From assembly GCA_964434105.1 (NCBI GenBank), contig CAYSTJ010000015.1, positions 1-64,000 of the forward strand: 64,000 bases of DNA. The letters are read 5' to 3'. Shown here piece after piece: positions 27,294-36,159 of this stretch (its first letter is position 1; each line of letters opens with the position of its first letter). This DNA is from CAYNST01 sp964434105 (GTDB lineage: Bacteria > Pseudomonadota > Gammaproteobacteria > Pseudomonadales > Cellvibrionaceae). A program made the position numbers and the translations under genes. The notes below the pieces were generated by a model. The model saw nothing but the letters and a program-made list of their open reading frames with translations, had not been told where the DNA came from and did not search any database.

Positions 27294-27507
27294 GCAACTA
27301 TTCAGCTCATGTCGTAACTGTTCAGATTGCGTCCAGATTTGTTCAGAGCAAGGCGAAAAATGTGAGTTTACTTGTGTAAATACGCCTCGCATCCTGCGCG
27401 TCGCCCTCCGGGCCGCCTGTGCAGGCGTTCAAACCTGTTCCCGACAGGTTTGTGAACATTTTTTAACGCAGCTATGGGCAAATCGGGGCGTGAGCTGAAT
27501 AGTTTCC
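27294..27507 (+). mobile_element. MITE-like element, family A, copy 2 (long form), with 7-bp target duplication
   Basis: 214 bp. The left end GCAACTATTCAGCTC and right end GAGCTGAATAGTTTCC are slightly worn versions of the family ends. The perfect direct repeat ATAATTT flanks it at 27287-27293 and 27508-27514, strong evidence of insertion by transposition. The long form carries an extra segment of about 75 bp absent from the short copies, including GCCTG-TG-CAGGC and AAACCTGT-TCCCG-ACAGGTTT palindromes. It ends 26 bp before the receptor start and supplies an in-frame ATG at 27474. Confidence 0.88.
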
Positions 27508-27533
27508 ATAATTTATTGGTGGAGGACTCAAGA

Positions 27534-30503
27534 ATGAGCCATAACACAGGTACTACGATTGGACGTAAGCGGTTACTTGCAGTGGGCATACAGTCACTGC
27601 TGGGCTTAACCCTGGTGTCCGGCGCTGGTCAGCTGCATGCCCAGAGTCTGGAAGAGTTGATGGAAGGTGAAGGGGTTATGCTCGAGGAGATCGTTGTTAC
27701 CGGTTTCCGCAATGCCCTGCGTAACGCTTCTGCCGCCAAGCGCGATACGGTGTATGTATCCGATTCCGTTTTTTCGGAAGACGTCGGTAAATTTCCCGAT
27801 CTGAATATCGCGGAGGCAATTAACCGGGTGCCAGGTATTCAGCTTAACCGCGAAATCGATGGCTCGGGTCTGAATATTGCCATCCGCGGGCTGAACACAA
27901 ACTTTACCAAGGTGACTTTGAACGGTTCGCAAATTGCCGTTGCGTCCAGTGGTCGTACGGATACGGCGAGCGTTAACCGGGAGCTGGATCTGGATGTGTT
28001 TCCGACGGAGTTTTTCAGTCGGCTGGATGTCAACAAATCCCCCGTGGCCAGTATGCTGGAAGGCGGGTTGGCGGGTACGGTCAATATGCGCAGCGCCCGG
28101 CCATTTGATACCACGACCAATCATATCAGTTATCAGGCGCAGCTCGGCTACGGCGAGCTGTCGGAAAAATACAGCCCCAGAGGTTCTGTGCTGGGCTCCT
28201 GGAAAAATGAAAACAGTTCGTTCGGTGTGGTGGCCGGGCTGGCGGGCGTCAGCAACAAGGTCGTCACCCAGGGGTATGAAACCATTGGTTGGACCAATGC
28301 CAATCTGACCTACGATCAGTGTGGTGTCAACGCGCCGGGCGGCAGTTTTGGCGGCTCACCGGCAGGGCCGAACTGCAACCCGACGGGCGGCGACGGCTTT
28401 ATTATCGGCAATCCGGTAAACCGCACCCGGGCGGGTGCGCCCATCGGCTCCCCGGGTTACCATGTGACGCCCAATAATTCCCTTATAGTAGGGAGTTCCG
28501 GTACGGAATACGGGCCTGGCAGCATCATAGACAACGCGTTTCTATTGGACGTCAACCCCAATCTGACCACCGATCAAATCAGCAATGCCCTGATTCCCCG
28601 GCTTGGCCGTCCGCACTACAGTGAAGGCGACCGGGATCGGGTTGCGGGTTTGCTGTCGTTCGAATGGATACCGACCGATTTCACCACGTTTTTTCTGGAT
28701 GTGCTTTATGCCGAAGCGGACCGGGAGTTTAACCGGCTGGATATGATGATGGTGGGACGCAACTCGCAGCTGGTGCCGACCAACCTGGAGGTGGACGCCA
28801 ATAATGTGGTGACATACGGCGAGTTCCACAACGCGCAGTTTTTTCTGGAAGCACGCCCGTACAAAGAAACGCTGGATTTCTACAGCATCAACCCCGGTAT
28901 GACATTCCTGTTTGGCGATGATATGTCCCTGGACCTGCAAATGAATACCTCCAGGAGCGAGTGGTTTCGTGAATCACCGACGGTGGGCATTCAGTCCCGG
29001 CTGGGGGGCGGTGTGGTCGCCACCTACCGCAATCAGGGCGACGATGCACCGGTAGTTGAGACCAATGTGGATCTGAATGATCCGAACAACGTGGTAGGCT
29101 GGAACTGGGAACGTGCCTATATCCAGAATGAGGCACGCGAAACCGAGACGCTGGGCGGACGGTTGGATTTTACCCGGGGCGATGATTTGATCAATATCAA
29201 GGCCGGTCTGGCCTATGATGAAGTGTCGCGCATCATTGTCGCTTACGATGCGTCCTACCGCTGGGAAAATGACGAAGTTCGGCCGACAGTCTCCAGCAAT
29301 GATCTACCCCGTTATATGATGCCGGGGCCCGCAGGTTTTGCGACCGTCGATTATGACAGTCTGTTTAACGATACCAATTATTACGCCCTGTCGGCGGACG
29401 CGCCCATTGTCGGCACGTCCAATACCAGTGCGCCGACCGGTGAGGTGGTCGAGGAGACGCTTGGCGCGTACGTCGAAGGCAATACGGTTCTGGACTTTTT
29501 CAGCCGGCCGCTGCGCCTGAATGGCGGGGTTCGCTATATCACCACAGACCAGGAGATCAATGGTTTGCAGATCATTGGCGATGGGTATTCAGTGCAGACG
29601 GCGATCTCGGATTATAATGAGGTATTGCCCTCGTTCAACGCCGTATGGGACTGGAATGATAACCTGCTGATACGCAGCTCGGTTGCACGTACGCTGACTC
29701 GCGCCAACCCGATAGAAATGATGCCTAACCTGACGTATACAGATCAGTCTGCCCAGTCGGCGTCGGAGGGCAACCCGGCGCTATCGCCGTATCTGGCCAA
29801 TAACTTTGATATCGGTCTGGAATGGTATACCGAAGATGAAGGCTATGCGGCGATCAACTATTTCAGAAAAGATATCGAGGGATTTACCTATACCGACTCG
29901 CGATCCGTGCCGTTCAGTGCGCTCGGCATTCCGTTTAACCAGTTGAGTGGCGCCCAACAGACAGCGATCAACCAGCGTGGCGGTCCGGATGCCGCGACCG
30001 TCTGGGTTAACCAACCGCAAAATGCCGAAGGCAAGTTAAAACTGAGCGGCGTGGAATTACTCTGGGTGCAGCCGCTGAGCTTTGTCATGCAGGGCCTGGG
30101 CTACACAGTGAACTTTACGACGGTTGATCAAAAAACTTCCGGCAGTAATACACCGACTTTTGCTACCGGTGTATCGGAGAATATTTTCAACCTGACCGGG
30201 TATTATGAGAACGAGCGGCTGACCATGCGGTTGTCCTATTCGTGGTACGACGAGCAGATAGGTTCGGGGCTCAATGCCGACAACGTCACCGGGGCGCAAC
30301 GTTTTATTGAATCACGCGGTCAGTGGGACTTCTCCGGCAGCTATGAGTTCAGCAATTTGCCCACATCACCGAAGATTACGCTGAACCTGATCAACTTCGC
30401 TAGCGATCCGCAACGCGAGATCTTTTCCCATGGCAATGCGCCATTTACCTATTACGATCCGGGTTACACCGCGATCCTGGGGATTAGCGGAACGTTTTAT
30501 TAA
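27534..30503 (+). CDS. TonB-dependent receptor, likely for xylan oligosaccharides
   Basis: A 989-residue outer-membrane receptor. The ATG at 27534 with GGTGGAGGA upstream is chosen; an ATG in the repeat at 27474 would add 20 residues before the signal peptide. The signal peptide ends near QLHA. The TonB box EEIVVTG is followed by the plug (FPDLNIAEAINRVPGIQLNREI, GLNIAIRGLNTNFTKVTLNG) and a long barrel ending in SGTFY. The plug resembles the Xanthomonas/Caulobacter-type receptor class, many members of which import plant oligosaccharides. Its position right after the GH10 lipoprotein suggests uptake of xylo-oligosaccharides; that substrate is inference. A strong hairpin follows the stop. Confidence 0.92.
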   Translation: MSHNTGTTIGRKRLLAVGIQSLLGLTLVSGAGQLHAQSLEELMEGEGVMLEEIVVTGFRNALRNASAAKRDTVYVSDSVFSEDVGKFPDLNIAEAINRVPGIQLNREIDGSGLNIAIRGLNTNFTKVTLNGSQIAVASSGRTDTASVNRELDLDVFPTEFFSRLDVNKSPVASMLEGGLAGTVNMRSARPFDTTTNHISYQAQLGYGELSEKYSPRGSVLGSWKNENSSFGVVAGLAGVSNKVVTQGYETIGWTNANLTYDQCGVNAPGGSFGGSPAGPNCNPTGGDGFIIGNPVNRTRAGAPIGSPGYHVTPNNSLIVGSSGTEYGPGSIIDNAFLLDVNPNLTTDQISNALIPRLGRPHYSEGDRDRVAGLLSFEWIPTDFTTFFLDVLYAEADREFNRLDMMMVGRNSQLVPTNLEVDANNVVTYGEFHNAQFFLEARPYKETLDFYSINPGMTFLFGDDMSLDLQMNTSRSEWFRESPTVGIQSRLGGGVVATYRNQGDDAPVVETNVDLNDPNNVVGWNWERAYIQNEARETETLGGRLDFTRGDDLINIKAGLAYDEVSRIIVAYDASYRWENDEVRPTVSSNDLPRYMMPGPAGFATVDYDSLFNDTNYYALSADAPIVGTSNTSAPTGEVVEETLGAYVEGNTVLDFFSRPLRLNGGVRYITTDQEINGLQIIGDGYSVQTAISDYNEVLPSFNAVWDWNDNLLIRSSVARTLTRANPIEMMPNLTYTDQSAQSASEGNPALSPYLANNFDIGLEWYTEDEGYAAINYFRKDIEGFTYTDSRSVPFSALGIPFNQLSGAQQTAINQRGGPDAATVWVNQPQNAEGKLKLSGVELLWVQPLSFVMQGLGYTVNFTTVDQKTSGSNTPTFATGVSENIFNLTGYYENERLTMRLSYSWYDEQIGSGLNADNVTGAQRFIESRGQWDFSGSYEFSNLPTSPKITLNLINFASDPQREIFSHGNAPFTYYDPGYTAILGISGTFY

Positions 30504-30515
30504 ACGCGGGCCAGA

Positions 30516-30548
30516 CGCGGCACCCCGACGGCCCGTCGGGGTGCCGCG
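30516..30548. terminator. Bidirectional terminator hairpin between convergent genes
   Basis: A perfect 15-bp stem: CGCGGCACCCCGACG (30516-30530) pairs with 30534-30548 across a 3-nt loop. It begins 12 bp after the receptor stop and touches the stop codon of the convergent epimerase. It lacks a T-run, so it may act as a barrier or 3'-end stabiliser for both transcripts. Confidence 0.7.
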
Positions 30549-31523
30549 CTACGATGCCACCCGGGCGGTCGCCACCAGCCGGTCAATAAACGCATCGGTT
30601 GCCGGATTGACGTAACACCTGTCCGCATCCGCCTCGAACCATTGCAGGGTGGATTTTATGCCTTCGGCAAATGGAATATGGCAGCGGAACTCCGGCACAA
30701 CCCGCTTGATCTTGCTGTTATCGAACAGGGCGCTCTCCGACTTGTCGCCGAGCAGGGATCCTTCATATTCCGGGTCCATCGCGCAGATCCGGTCAGAGGT
30801 GACATGAACGATATGTGCTTCGCAACCCAGCGCGGCGGCAGTCAGCTGATAGATGCGGTTCCAGCTCAGGAACTCATCAGAGGTGATATGAAAATCGTCA
30901 CCCAACGCCAGGGGGTTGCCCAATAGCCCGCAAAATCCGCAGGCAAAATCATCCGCATGGGTGATGGTCCACAGTGACGTCCCGTCGCCATGCACAACCA
31001 CCGGCTTGCCGTCCCTGATCCGCTGTACTGCGGTATATTCGTTCCAGCCGCCGATGGCCAGCGGGATAACCCGCGCATAGGTAAATGAGGGGCGAACGAT
31101 GGTATAGGGCAAGTCGTACTCCGTTGCCAGCTCGCGCAGTGTGTTCTCTGCTGCGATCTTGGCGCGTGAATAGGCCCAGCGAGGATTTTCCAGCGGGGTG
31201 CGCTCTGTGATCCAGGGCGTTGGCCCCGGATTTTGATAGCAGGAGGCTGAGCTGATAAATACATACTGGGCGGTCCGGTTCCGAAATAGCCGGAGATCGC
31301 GCTTAACATCCACGGGATCGAACGCAATCCAGTTCACCACCACGTCCCATTCCCCGTCGATGGATGAGAGCCGGTTGACGTCAGCCTGAATAAACCGGGC
31401 ACCTGGCAGGTCAGTCGTCGTTCCGTTGCGGTTGAGCAGCCACAGTTCGTGGCCCGCATGCAACAGTTGCTGGCTTACCGACAGGCTGATATTGCCCGTG
31501 CCGCCAATCATCAAGATTTTCAT
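30549..31523 (-). CDS. NAD-dependent epimerase/dehydratase (extended/atypical SDR)
   Basis: A 324-residue enzyme. The ATG at 31523 puts the Rossmann motif MKILMIGGTGNIS at the very N-terminus; a frame extension upstream is rejected. The active-site triad is visible: Ser in FISSASCYQ and Tyr/Lys in YSRAK (WAYSRAKIAAENTL). VRPSFTYA is also typical of sugar-nucleotide epimerases. The substrate is unknown. Its closeness to the xylanase and receptor hints at a sugar role but it lies on the opposite strand. The stop abuts the shared hairpin at 30516-30548. Confidence 0.82.
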   Translation of the reverse strand: MKILMIGGTGNISLSVSQQLLHAGHELWLLNRNGTTTDLPGARFIQADVNRLSSIDGEWDVVVNWIAFDPVDVKRDLRLFRNRTAQYVFISSASCYQNPGPTPWITERTPLENPRWAYSRAKIAAENTLRELATEYDLPYTIVRPSFTYARVIPLAIGGWNEYTAVQRIRDGKPVVVHGDGTSLWTITHADDFACGFCGLLGNPLALGDDFHITSDEFLSWNRIYQLTAAALGCEAHIVHVTSDRICAMDPEYEGSLLGDKSESALFDNSKIKRVVPEFRCHIPFAEGIKSTLQWFEADADRCYVNPATDAFIDRLVATARVAS

Positions 31524-31596
31524 GGGAATACCTGGGAACTGTTTGAAAGCATTGTAAAAGCCACAGGGAATTATTGCATCCCGGAACATTGAGTCC

Positions 31597-31624
31597 TTGA
31601 CATTTTGCCGATATTAAAGACAAT
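31597..31624 (+). promoter_or_regulatory. Candidate sigma-70 promoter toward ilvI
   Basis: A perfect -35 hexamer TTGACA (31597-31602) and a fair -10 GACAAT (31619-31624) are 16 bp apart, about 460 bp upstream of ilvI. The stretch from 31524 to 31906 otherwise holds no convincing gene, and no Ile/Val/Leu-rich leader peptide or attenuator is evident. Confidence 0.35.
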
Positions 31625-31906
31625 GTTACACACGCCCCGGAGTCCATGTGACTCCTGCCGACAATCTCGGTGGCGATCTATCAGCAGGTCAAACACCCTT
31701 GGCATGCACATCAAAGTTGGGCTCCTCACCCGTGATGCCCGGACCAGAGCGGACGCAATACCTTTGCCGCGCCTGCGGTGTCGTGTCTGGTCGGCGTTGT
31801 TGTCACAGGGTTCCAGAGGAGACACCCGGATTATCTGCGAACGAACGGTCCGGACTCTGGTCGTATCTCCTGCCCGGACTGTGACAACTTCAAATGAATC
31901 ATTATT

Positions 31907-32049
31907 GTAACCATTCAGCTCGCGTCGTAACTGTGCAGATTGCGTCCGGATTTGTTCAGAGCAAGGCAAAAAATGTGAATTTACTCCTGTAAATGACCAT
32001 TTTTTTTAACGCAGCTATGGGCAAATCGGGGCGTGCGCTGAATAGTTAC
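31907..32049 (+). mobile_element. MITE-like element, family A, copy 3 (short form), upstream of ilvI
   Basis: 143 bp with left end GTAACCATTCAGCTC and right end GCGCTGAATAGTTAC. The same internal blocks as the other copies are present in the same order, including TTTACTCCTGTAAA, a small stem whose loop bases vary between copies. No target duplication is obvious. It ends 34 bp before the ilvI GTG, so the ilvI ribosome-binding region lies just outside the element. Confidence 0.8.
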
Positions 32050-32083
32050 GCCATCCAGACTTTTAAACACAGAGGACAAAGCG

Positions 32084-33820
32084 GTGGAATTATTTTCAGG
32101 CGGCGACATGTTGATGCGCGCTCTGGCCGATGAGGGCGTCGAATGCATATTCGGCTACCCCGGAGGGGCTGCGCTGCACATCTATGACGCCCTGTTTCGC
32201 CAGAACAAAATCAAGCATATTCTGGTGCGACATGAGCAGGCCGCGACCCATGCCGCGGACGGCTACTCACGTTCGACCAACAAGACCGGTGTGGTACTGG
32301 TCACGTCCGGCCCGGGGGCAACCAATGCCATAACCGGCATCGCGACAGCCTATATGGATTCCATTCCCATGGTGGTTATCTCCGGTCAGGTCAATTCGGA
32401 CAAGATCGGAGAAGATGCCTTCCAGGAAACCGATATGGTGGGCATTTCGCGACCGATCGTTAAGCACAGCTTTCTAGTGAAGGATGCGCGGGATATTCCT
32501 GCGGTCGTGAAAAAGGCATTTCACATCGCCTCAACCGGCCGCCCGGGTCCGGTCGTTATCGATATTCCCAAAGACACCACCAATCCGGCTGAAAAGTTCG
32601 AGTACCACTACCCGGAGAAAATCCGTCTGCGGTCCTACTCGCTGGTAACACGGGGCCATGCCGGCCAGATCAAGAAAGCGGTGCAGCTGTTACTGCAGGC
32701 CAGGCGTCCGATTATCTACGCCGGTGGTGGCGTCATTCAGGGGGAGGGATGCCAGCAGTTGATAGATCTGGCGCGTCGGCTCGACCTGCCCGTTACCAAT
32801 ACTCTGATGGGGTTGGGCTGCTATCCGGGAACGGACCGCCAGTTTCTGGGTATGCTGGGAATGCATGGCTTTGTTGAAGCCAACCTGGCGATGCACCACG
32901 CCGATGTTATCCTGGCCGTCGGAGCCCGGTTCGACGATCGGGTCACCAATACGCCGGGCAAGTTCTGCCCCCAGGCAAAAATAATCCATATCGATATCGA
33001 TCCGGCGTCCATATCCAAAACCGTACAGGCGGACGTGCCGATCGTCGGCCCGGTCGACAGCGTGCTGAGTGATATGCTGGATATCCTTGCGGATACTACC
33101 GACAAGGCTGACCCCAAAGCCATCAAGGAATGGTGGAAGCAGATCGAAGAGTGGCGTAGCCGTTACGGCTTGCTGGTCAAGCCGCGTTATCCGGTCGGCG
33201 GCGACCTGATTATGCCGGAGGAAGTGATCCAGACGTTGTTTGAAGTCACCAAAGGCGATGCCTTTATTACATCGGATGTGGGCCAGCACCAGATGTTTGC
33301 GGCCCAGTATTACCCATTCGACAAACCACGACGCTGGATTAACTCGGGCGGGCTGGGCACCATGGGGTTTGGTCTGCCAGCGGCCATGGGGGTGCAATAT
33401 GCCCATCGCGATGCCACCGTTGCCTGCGTCACCGGCGAGGGCAGCATCCAGATGTGCATACAGGAGCTGTCTACCTGCAGCCAGTATCATCTGCCGGTCA
33501 AGATTATCTGTCTGAACAACCAGGCGCTGGGTATGGTCAAGCAGTGGCAGGACATGAATTACGAAAGTCGCTATTCGGAAAGCCTGTATGAAGAATCATT
33601 ACCCGATTTTGTCAAACTGGCTGAAGCCTATGGCCATGTTGGCATGCGTGTGAAAAACCGCAGTGAGTTGCGCAGCAAGCTCGAGGAGTGTTTCGCGATG
33701 AAGGATAGAACGGTCTTTATGGATATTTATGTTGACCCGGATGAGCACGTGTACCCAATGCATATCGCCCCCAACGGCACTATGCGTGATATGTGGCTCA
33801 GTAAAACGGAGCGCACCTGA
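32084..33820 (+). CDS. ilvI: Acetolactate synthase large (catalytic) subunit
   Basis: A 578-residue thiamine-diphosphate enzyme that condenses pyruvate with pyruvate or 2-ketobutyrate, the first shared step of branched-chain amino acid synthesis. The GTG start has AGAGGAC upstream. N-terminal IFGYPGGAALHIYDAL and the E of VRHEQAATHAADGY (cofactor activation) are present, the FAD-type middle domain follows, and the ThDP motif starts GEGSIQM (451-457) with the later NN (CLNNQALGMVKQWQ). Its partner ilvH overlaps by one base. Length and pairing match IlvIH. ilvC does not follow, unlike in many gammaproteobacteria. Confidence 0.93.
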   Translation: MELFSGGDMLMRALADEGVECIFGYPGGAALHIYDALFRQNKIKHILVRHEQAATHAADGYSRSTNKTGVVLVTSGPGATNAITGIATAYMDSIPMVVISGQVNSDKIGEDAFQETDMVGISRPIVKHSFLVKDARDIPAVVKKAFHIASTGRPGPVVIDIPKDTTNPAEKFEYHYPEKIRLRSYSLVTRGHAGQIKKAVQLLLQARRPIIYAGGGVIQGEGCQQLIDLARRLDLPVTNTLMGLGCYPGTDRQFLGMLGMHGFVEANLAMHHADVILAVGARFDDRVTNTPGKFCPQAKIIHIDIDPASISKTVQADVPIVGPVDSVLSDMLDILADTTDKADPKAIKEWWKQIEEWRSRYGLLVKPRYPVGGDLIMPEEVIQTLFEVTKGDAFITSDVGQHQMFAAQYYPFDKPRRWINSGGLGTMGFGLPAAMGVQYAHRDATVACVTGEGSIQMCIQELSTCSQYHLPVKIICLNNQALGMVKQWQDMNYESRYSESLYEESLPDFVKLAEAYGHVGMRVKNRSELRSKLEECFAMKDRTVFMDIYVDPDEHVYPMHIAPNGTMRDMWLSKTERT

Positions 33821-34311
33821 TGAGAAGAATAATTTCGCTGTTGATGGAAAACGAGCCGGGTGCGCTGTCAAGAGTGGTGGGGCTTTTCAGTCAGCGTGGC
33901 TATAATATCGAAACACTCAGCGTTGCGCCGACTGAAGATAATACCCTGTCGCGACTGACCCTGACCACCATCGGCGACGATCACAAGATCGAGCAGATCA
34001 CCAAACACCTGAACCGTCTGATCGACGTCGTGAAGCTGGTGGACCTTACCGAAGGCGCGCATATCGAGCGGGAGCTGATGCTGATCAAGGTGCGCGCGAC
34101 CGGCGCCCAGCGGGAGGAGATCAAGCGTTGCGTCGATATATTCCGTGGCCAGATCGTCGACGTCACCGCATCGGTCTACACCATTCAGATAACGGGTACG
34201 ACCGATAAGCTTTCTGCGTTCTTCCACGCAGTCGGCGAGGCTTCCATACTCGAAGTTGTACGGTCCGGCGTGTCCGGCATCAGTCGCGGGGAAAAAGTCC
34301 TCAGTCTGTAG
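33820..34311 (+). CDS. ilvH: Acetolactate synthase small regulatory subunit
   Basis: A 163-residue subunit, exactly the usual IlvH length. The N-terminal ACT domain MRRIISLLMENEPGALSRVVGLFSQRGYNIETLSVAPTED is complete, including the Gly and Asn residues of the valine-binding turn (NEPGALSRV). The C-terminal domain has TDKLSAFFHAVGEASILEVVRSG. It starts at an ATG overlapping the ilvI stop (TGATG), so translation is coupled. It confers stability and valine feedback on IlvI. Confidence 0.93.
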   Translation: MRRIISLLMENEPGALSRVVGLFSQRGYNIETLSVAPTEDNTLSRLTLTTIGDDHKIEQITKHLNRLIDVVKLVDLTEGAHIERELMLIKVRATGAQREEIKRCVDIFRGQIVDVTASVYTIQITGTTDKLSAFFHAVGEASILEVVRSGVSGISRGEKVLSL

Positions 34312-34330
34312 AAGAGGCGTAACGTTCCAA

Positions 34331-34357
34331 AGTGGCCGCTGCAACGCAGCGGCCACT
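34331..34357 (+). terminator. Hairpin after ilvH
   Basis: A perfect 11-bp stem AGTGGCCGCTG / CAGCGGCCACT with loop CAACG, 19 bp after the ilvH stop. There is no T-run after it. It is the likely 3' end of the ilvIH transcript. The remaining bases to 34542 show no gene. Confidence 0.6.
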
Positions 34358-34542
34358 ATCCGCCTCACCCGATGATTCCGATCAGAAATGCCACAAGTAT
34401 TCGGCTGCCGCGAAGCCATCACCGGATAATGCAAAGACTGCAATAAATTCTGAATTTTATTTGGCAACACGATATTGGATATAAAATGGGCGCGGGGTTC
34501 TTCCGTATTAAACGCCCCCGTTTTAATCGCGTCGGATTGAGT

Positions 34543-35979
34543 TTATAGCGTATACAAATACCGCACTAGATCCGTCTTTTCCTCACCGGTCAACTTTAAA
34601 GAAAGTATCAGGTTGAAATATTCCACGGTATCATCCAGTGTCAGCAGGCGTCCGTCGTGCAGATACGGTGGGCTGTCTTTGATGCCGCGCAAGGGGAAAG
34701 TTTTGGTGGGCCCGCCGGCCGTCAGGCGTCGGCCGTTGACGACCACGTTTTCGTCATAGAAGCGTCCGGCCTGCAGGTCATGCATGAAGTTGTCGCTGAA
34801 AATTGGAGGCGCGTGGCATTCCGCACAGCGTCCTTTGCCAAAAAATACGGCTTCGCCCCGCAGCTCCTGTTCGGTTGCGCGCTCAGGCGCCAATCGACCA
34901 AAAGGATCCAGTTTGGGCGCTGGCGGGAAGTCCAGAATTTCCTGGAACTCGGCCATGGCGTGAACCTCGCTGCCCCGTTCCAGGAAATTGACACCCTTCT
35001 TCTGAGCGATCACCGTATCGCCATCAAAATAGGCAGCGCGTTGTTCAAACTCGGTAAAATCCTCTACAGTACGTAAAGCCCGCTGGGAGCCAAACAGGCG
35101 CTGCTGTGCAACGCCGCGCAACGTGGGTGTATCTATCCTGCGTCGCACTTCCTGCGGGCGAATATCGCCGACCAGGTGAGTGGCGGCATTGGTATGCCCA
35201 TTGGTGTGGCAGTCAAAGCAGGCAACACCAATGCTGGGTTTTTTGCTGCGGCGGTCAGCTGTCAGATTAAACTGTTGCTGAGGAAACTGACTGACCAGCA
35301 GGCGCAGGCCATCCAGCTGTTTTGGATTGAGGATGCCATTAAACAATTCGTAGAAGTTTTGCGTGGTGACTACCTGGCCCTGTGATACGTCACCCAGATC
35401 CGGGCGAGTTGTCAGAAAGATGGTCGGTGGGAATTCAGCCAGCAAATGTTCAGGTATATCAAAATCGAGGTCAAACCGGGTCAGATCGCGATTTTCCTGT
35501 TTTTGTATTTCCTTGATATGGAATTCGGGGAATACCATCCCGCCCTCTTCATGGTGAGGGTGAGGTAATGGCTTGAAGCCTTCGGGAAATACACCTTTGC
35601 GCCGAATTTCGTCGGCACTCATATTGCCGAGCTGTTCCCAGGTCACGCCCTGGGGCAACTTCACGCGGACCCCACCCTGAACCGGCTTGCCGCGGGTCAT
35701 GGATACCCCCTTGACCGGTTTGTTGGAAAGATCGTAGCGGGACTTGAGCATCTTGTCCTGGCGAGCTGTGATGCGTTTTTTGGCGGCACTCATTTCCTTG
35801 AAAACTTCGGAAAATGGGCGCTCCTGAGCAACCGGCATGTAACTTGTCTGCCCTCTCGCAGGGTCCGTGTTGGACGACCCGGCTCTTTCGTTCTGAGCGT
35901 AGGCGCTTGTAAAGATTACAAGCAATGTGGCGGCAACGGCGCTATTGACAGACCTCGTCCACCTGTTTTTATTCAGCAT
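34543..35979 (-). CDS. Di-haem cytochrome c peroxidase/MauG-like protein
   Basis: A 478-residue periplasmic protein. The signal peptide ends TSAYA (near residue 28). Two c-type haem sites are present: CFDCH (Cys254-His258) and CAECH (Cys385-His389). The C-terminal part (GGPTKTFPLRGIKDSPPYLHDGRLLTLDDTVEYFN) is the usual CcpA/MauG distal block, with PYLHDG. About 220 residues precede the first haem, longer than classical bacterial cytochrome c peroxidases, and include charged and HPHHEEGG segments. Likely roles are peroxide reduction or oxidation of a protein or small partner; which one cannot be told. GGAGAAG lies upstream of the ATG. Confidence 0.82.
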   Translation of the reverse strand: MLNKNRWTRSVNSAVAATLLVIFTSAYAQNERAGSSNTDPARGQTSYMPVAQERPFSEVFKEMSAAKKRITARQDKMLKSRYDLSNKPVKGVSMTRGKPVQGGVRVKLPQGVTWEQLGNMSADEIRRKGVFPEGFKPLPHPHHEEGGMVFPEFHIKEIQKQENRDLTRFDLDFDIPEHLLAEFPPTIFLTTRPDLGDVSQGQVVTTQNFYELFNGILNPKQLDGLRLLVSQFPQQQFNLTADRRSKKPSIGVACFDCHTNGHTNAATHLVGDIRPQEVRRRIDTPTLRGVAQQRLFGSQRALRTVEDFTEFEQRAAYFDGDTVIAQKKGVNFLERGSEVHAMAEFQEILDFPPAPKLDPFGRLAPERATEQELRGEAVFFGKGRCAECHAPPIFSDNFMHDLQAGRFYDENVVVNGRRLTAGGPTKTFPLRGIKDSPPYLHDGRLLTLDDTVEYFNLILSLKLTGEEKTDLVRYLYTL

Positions 35980-36159
35980 ATCGACTTCTCCAGTTGATGG
36001 TGCTTTATTGTCAGGGTATTCAGGCCAGAACTGAGTAATAAGGCAGGGGTTTACCCTGTAAAGGCTTCTGAGCGCTATAGTAAAGCAGTCAGAAGAGGGT
36101 TGAGGCTGTTATGGCAGCGGCACTTGCCGACATGCCCTAACAGTCCATAGGATAGACCT

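Noticed and set aside
27039..27392. Minus-strand open frame through repeat copy 2 (HFSPCSEQIWTQSEQL), also open in copies 3 and 5
   Set aside because: The frame is open in several copies but is only about 30 codons within the repeat, has no start signal and runs into unrelated flanks; it reflects the repeat sequence and not a gene.
31605..31910. Small Cys-containing open frames (such as YLCRACG and SCPDCDNFK) between the epimerase gene and repeat copy 3
   Set aside because: The CxxC motifs are in two different frames and no continuous zinc-ribbon protein can be read; a decayed gene is possible but unsupported.
34312..34542. Search for ilvC or a small RNA after ilvH
   Set aside because: Only a hairpin is seen; the rest is AT-rich and has no open frame or promoter of note.
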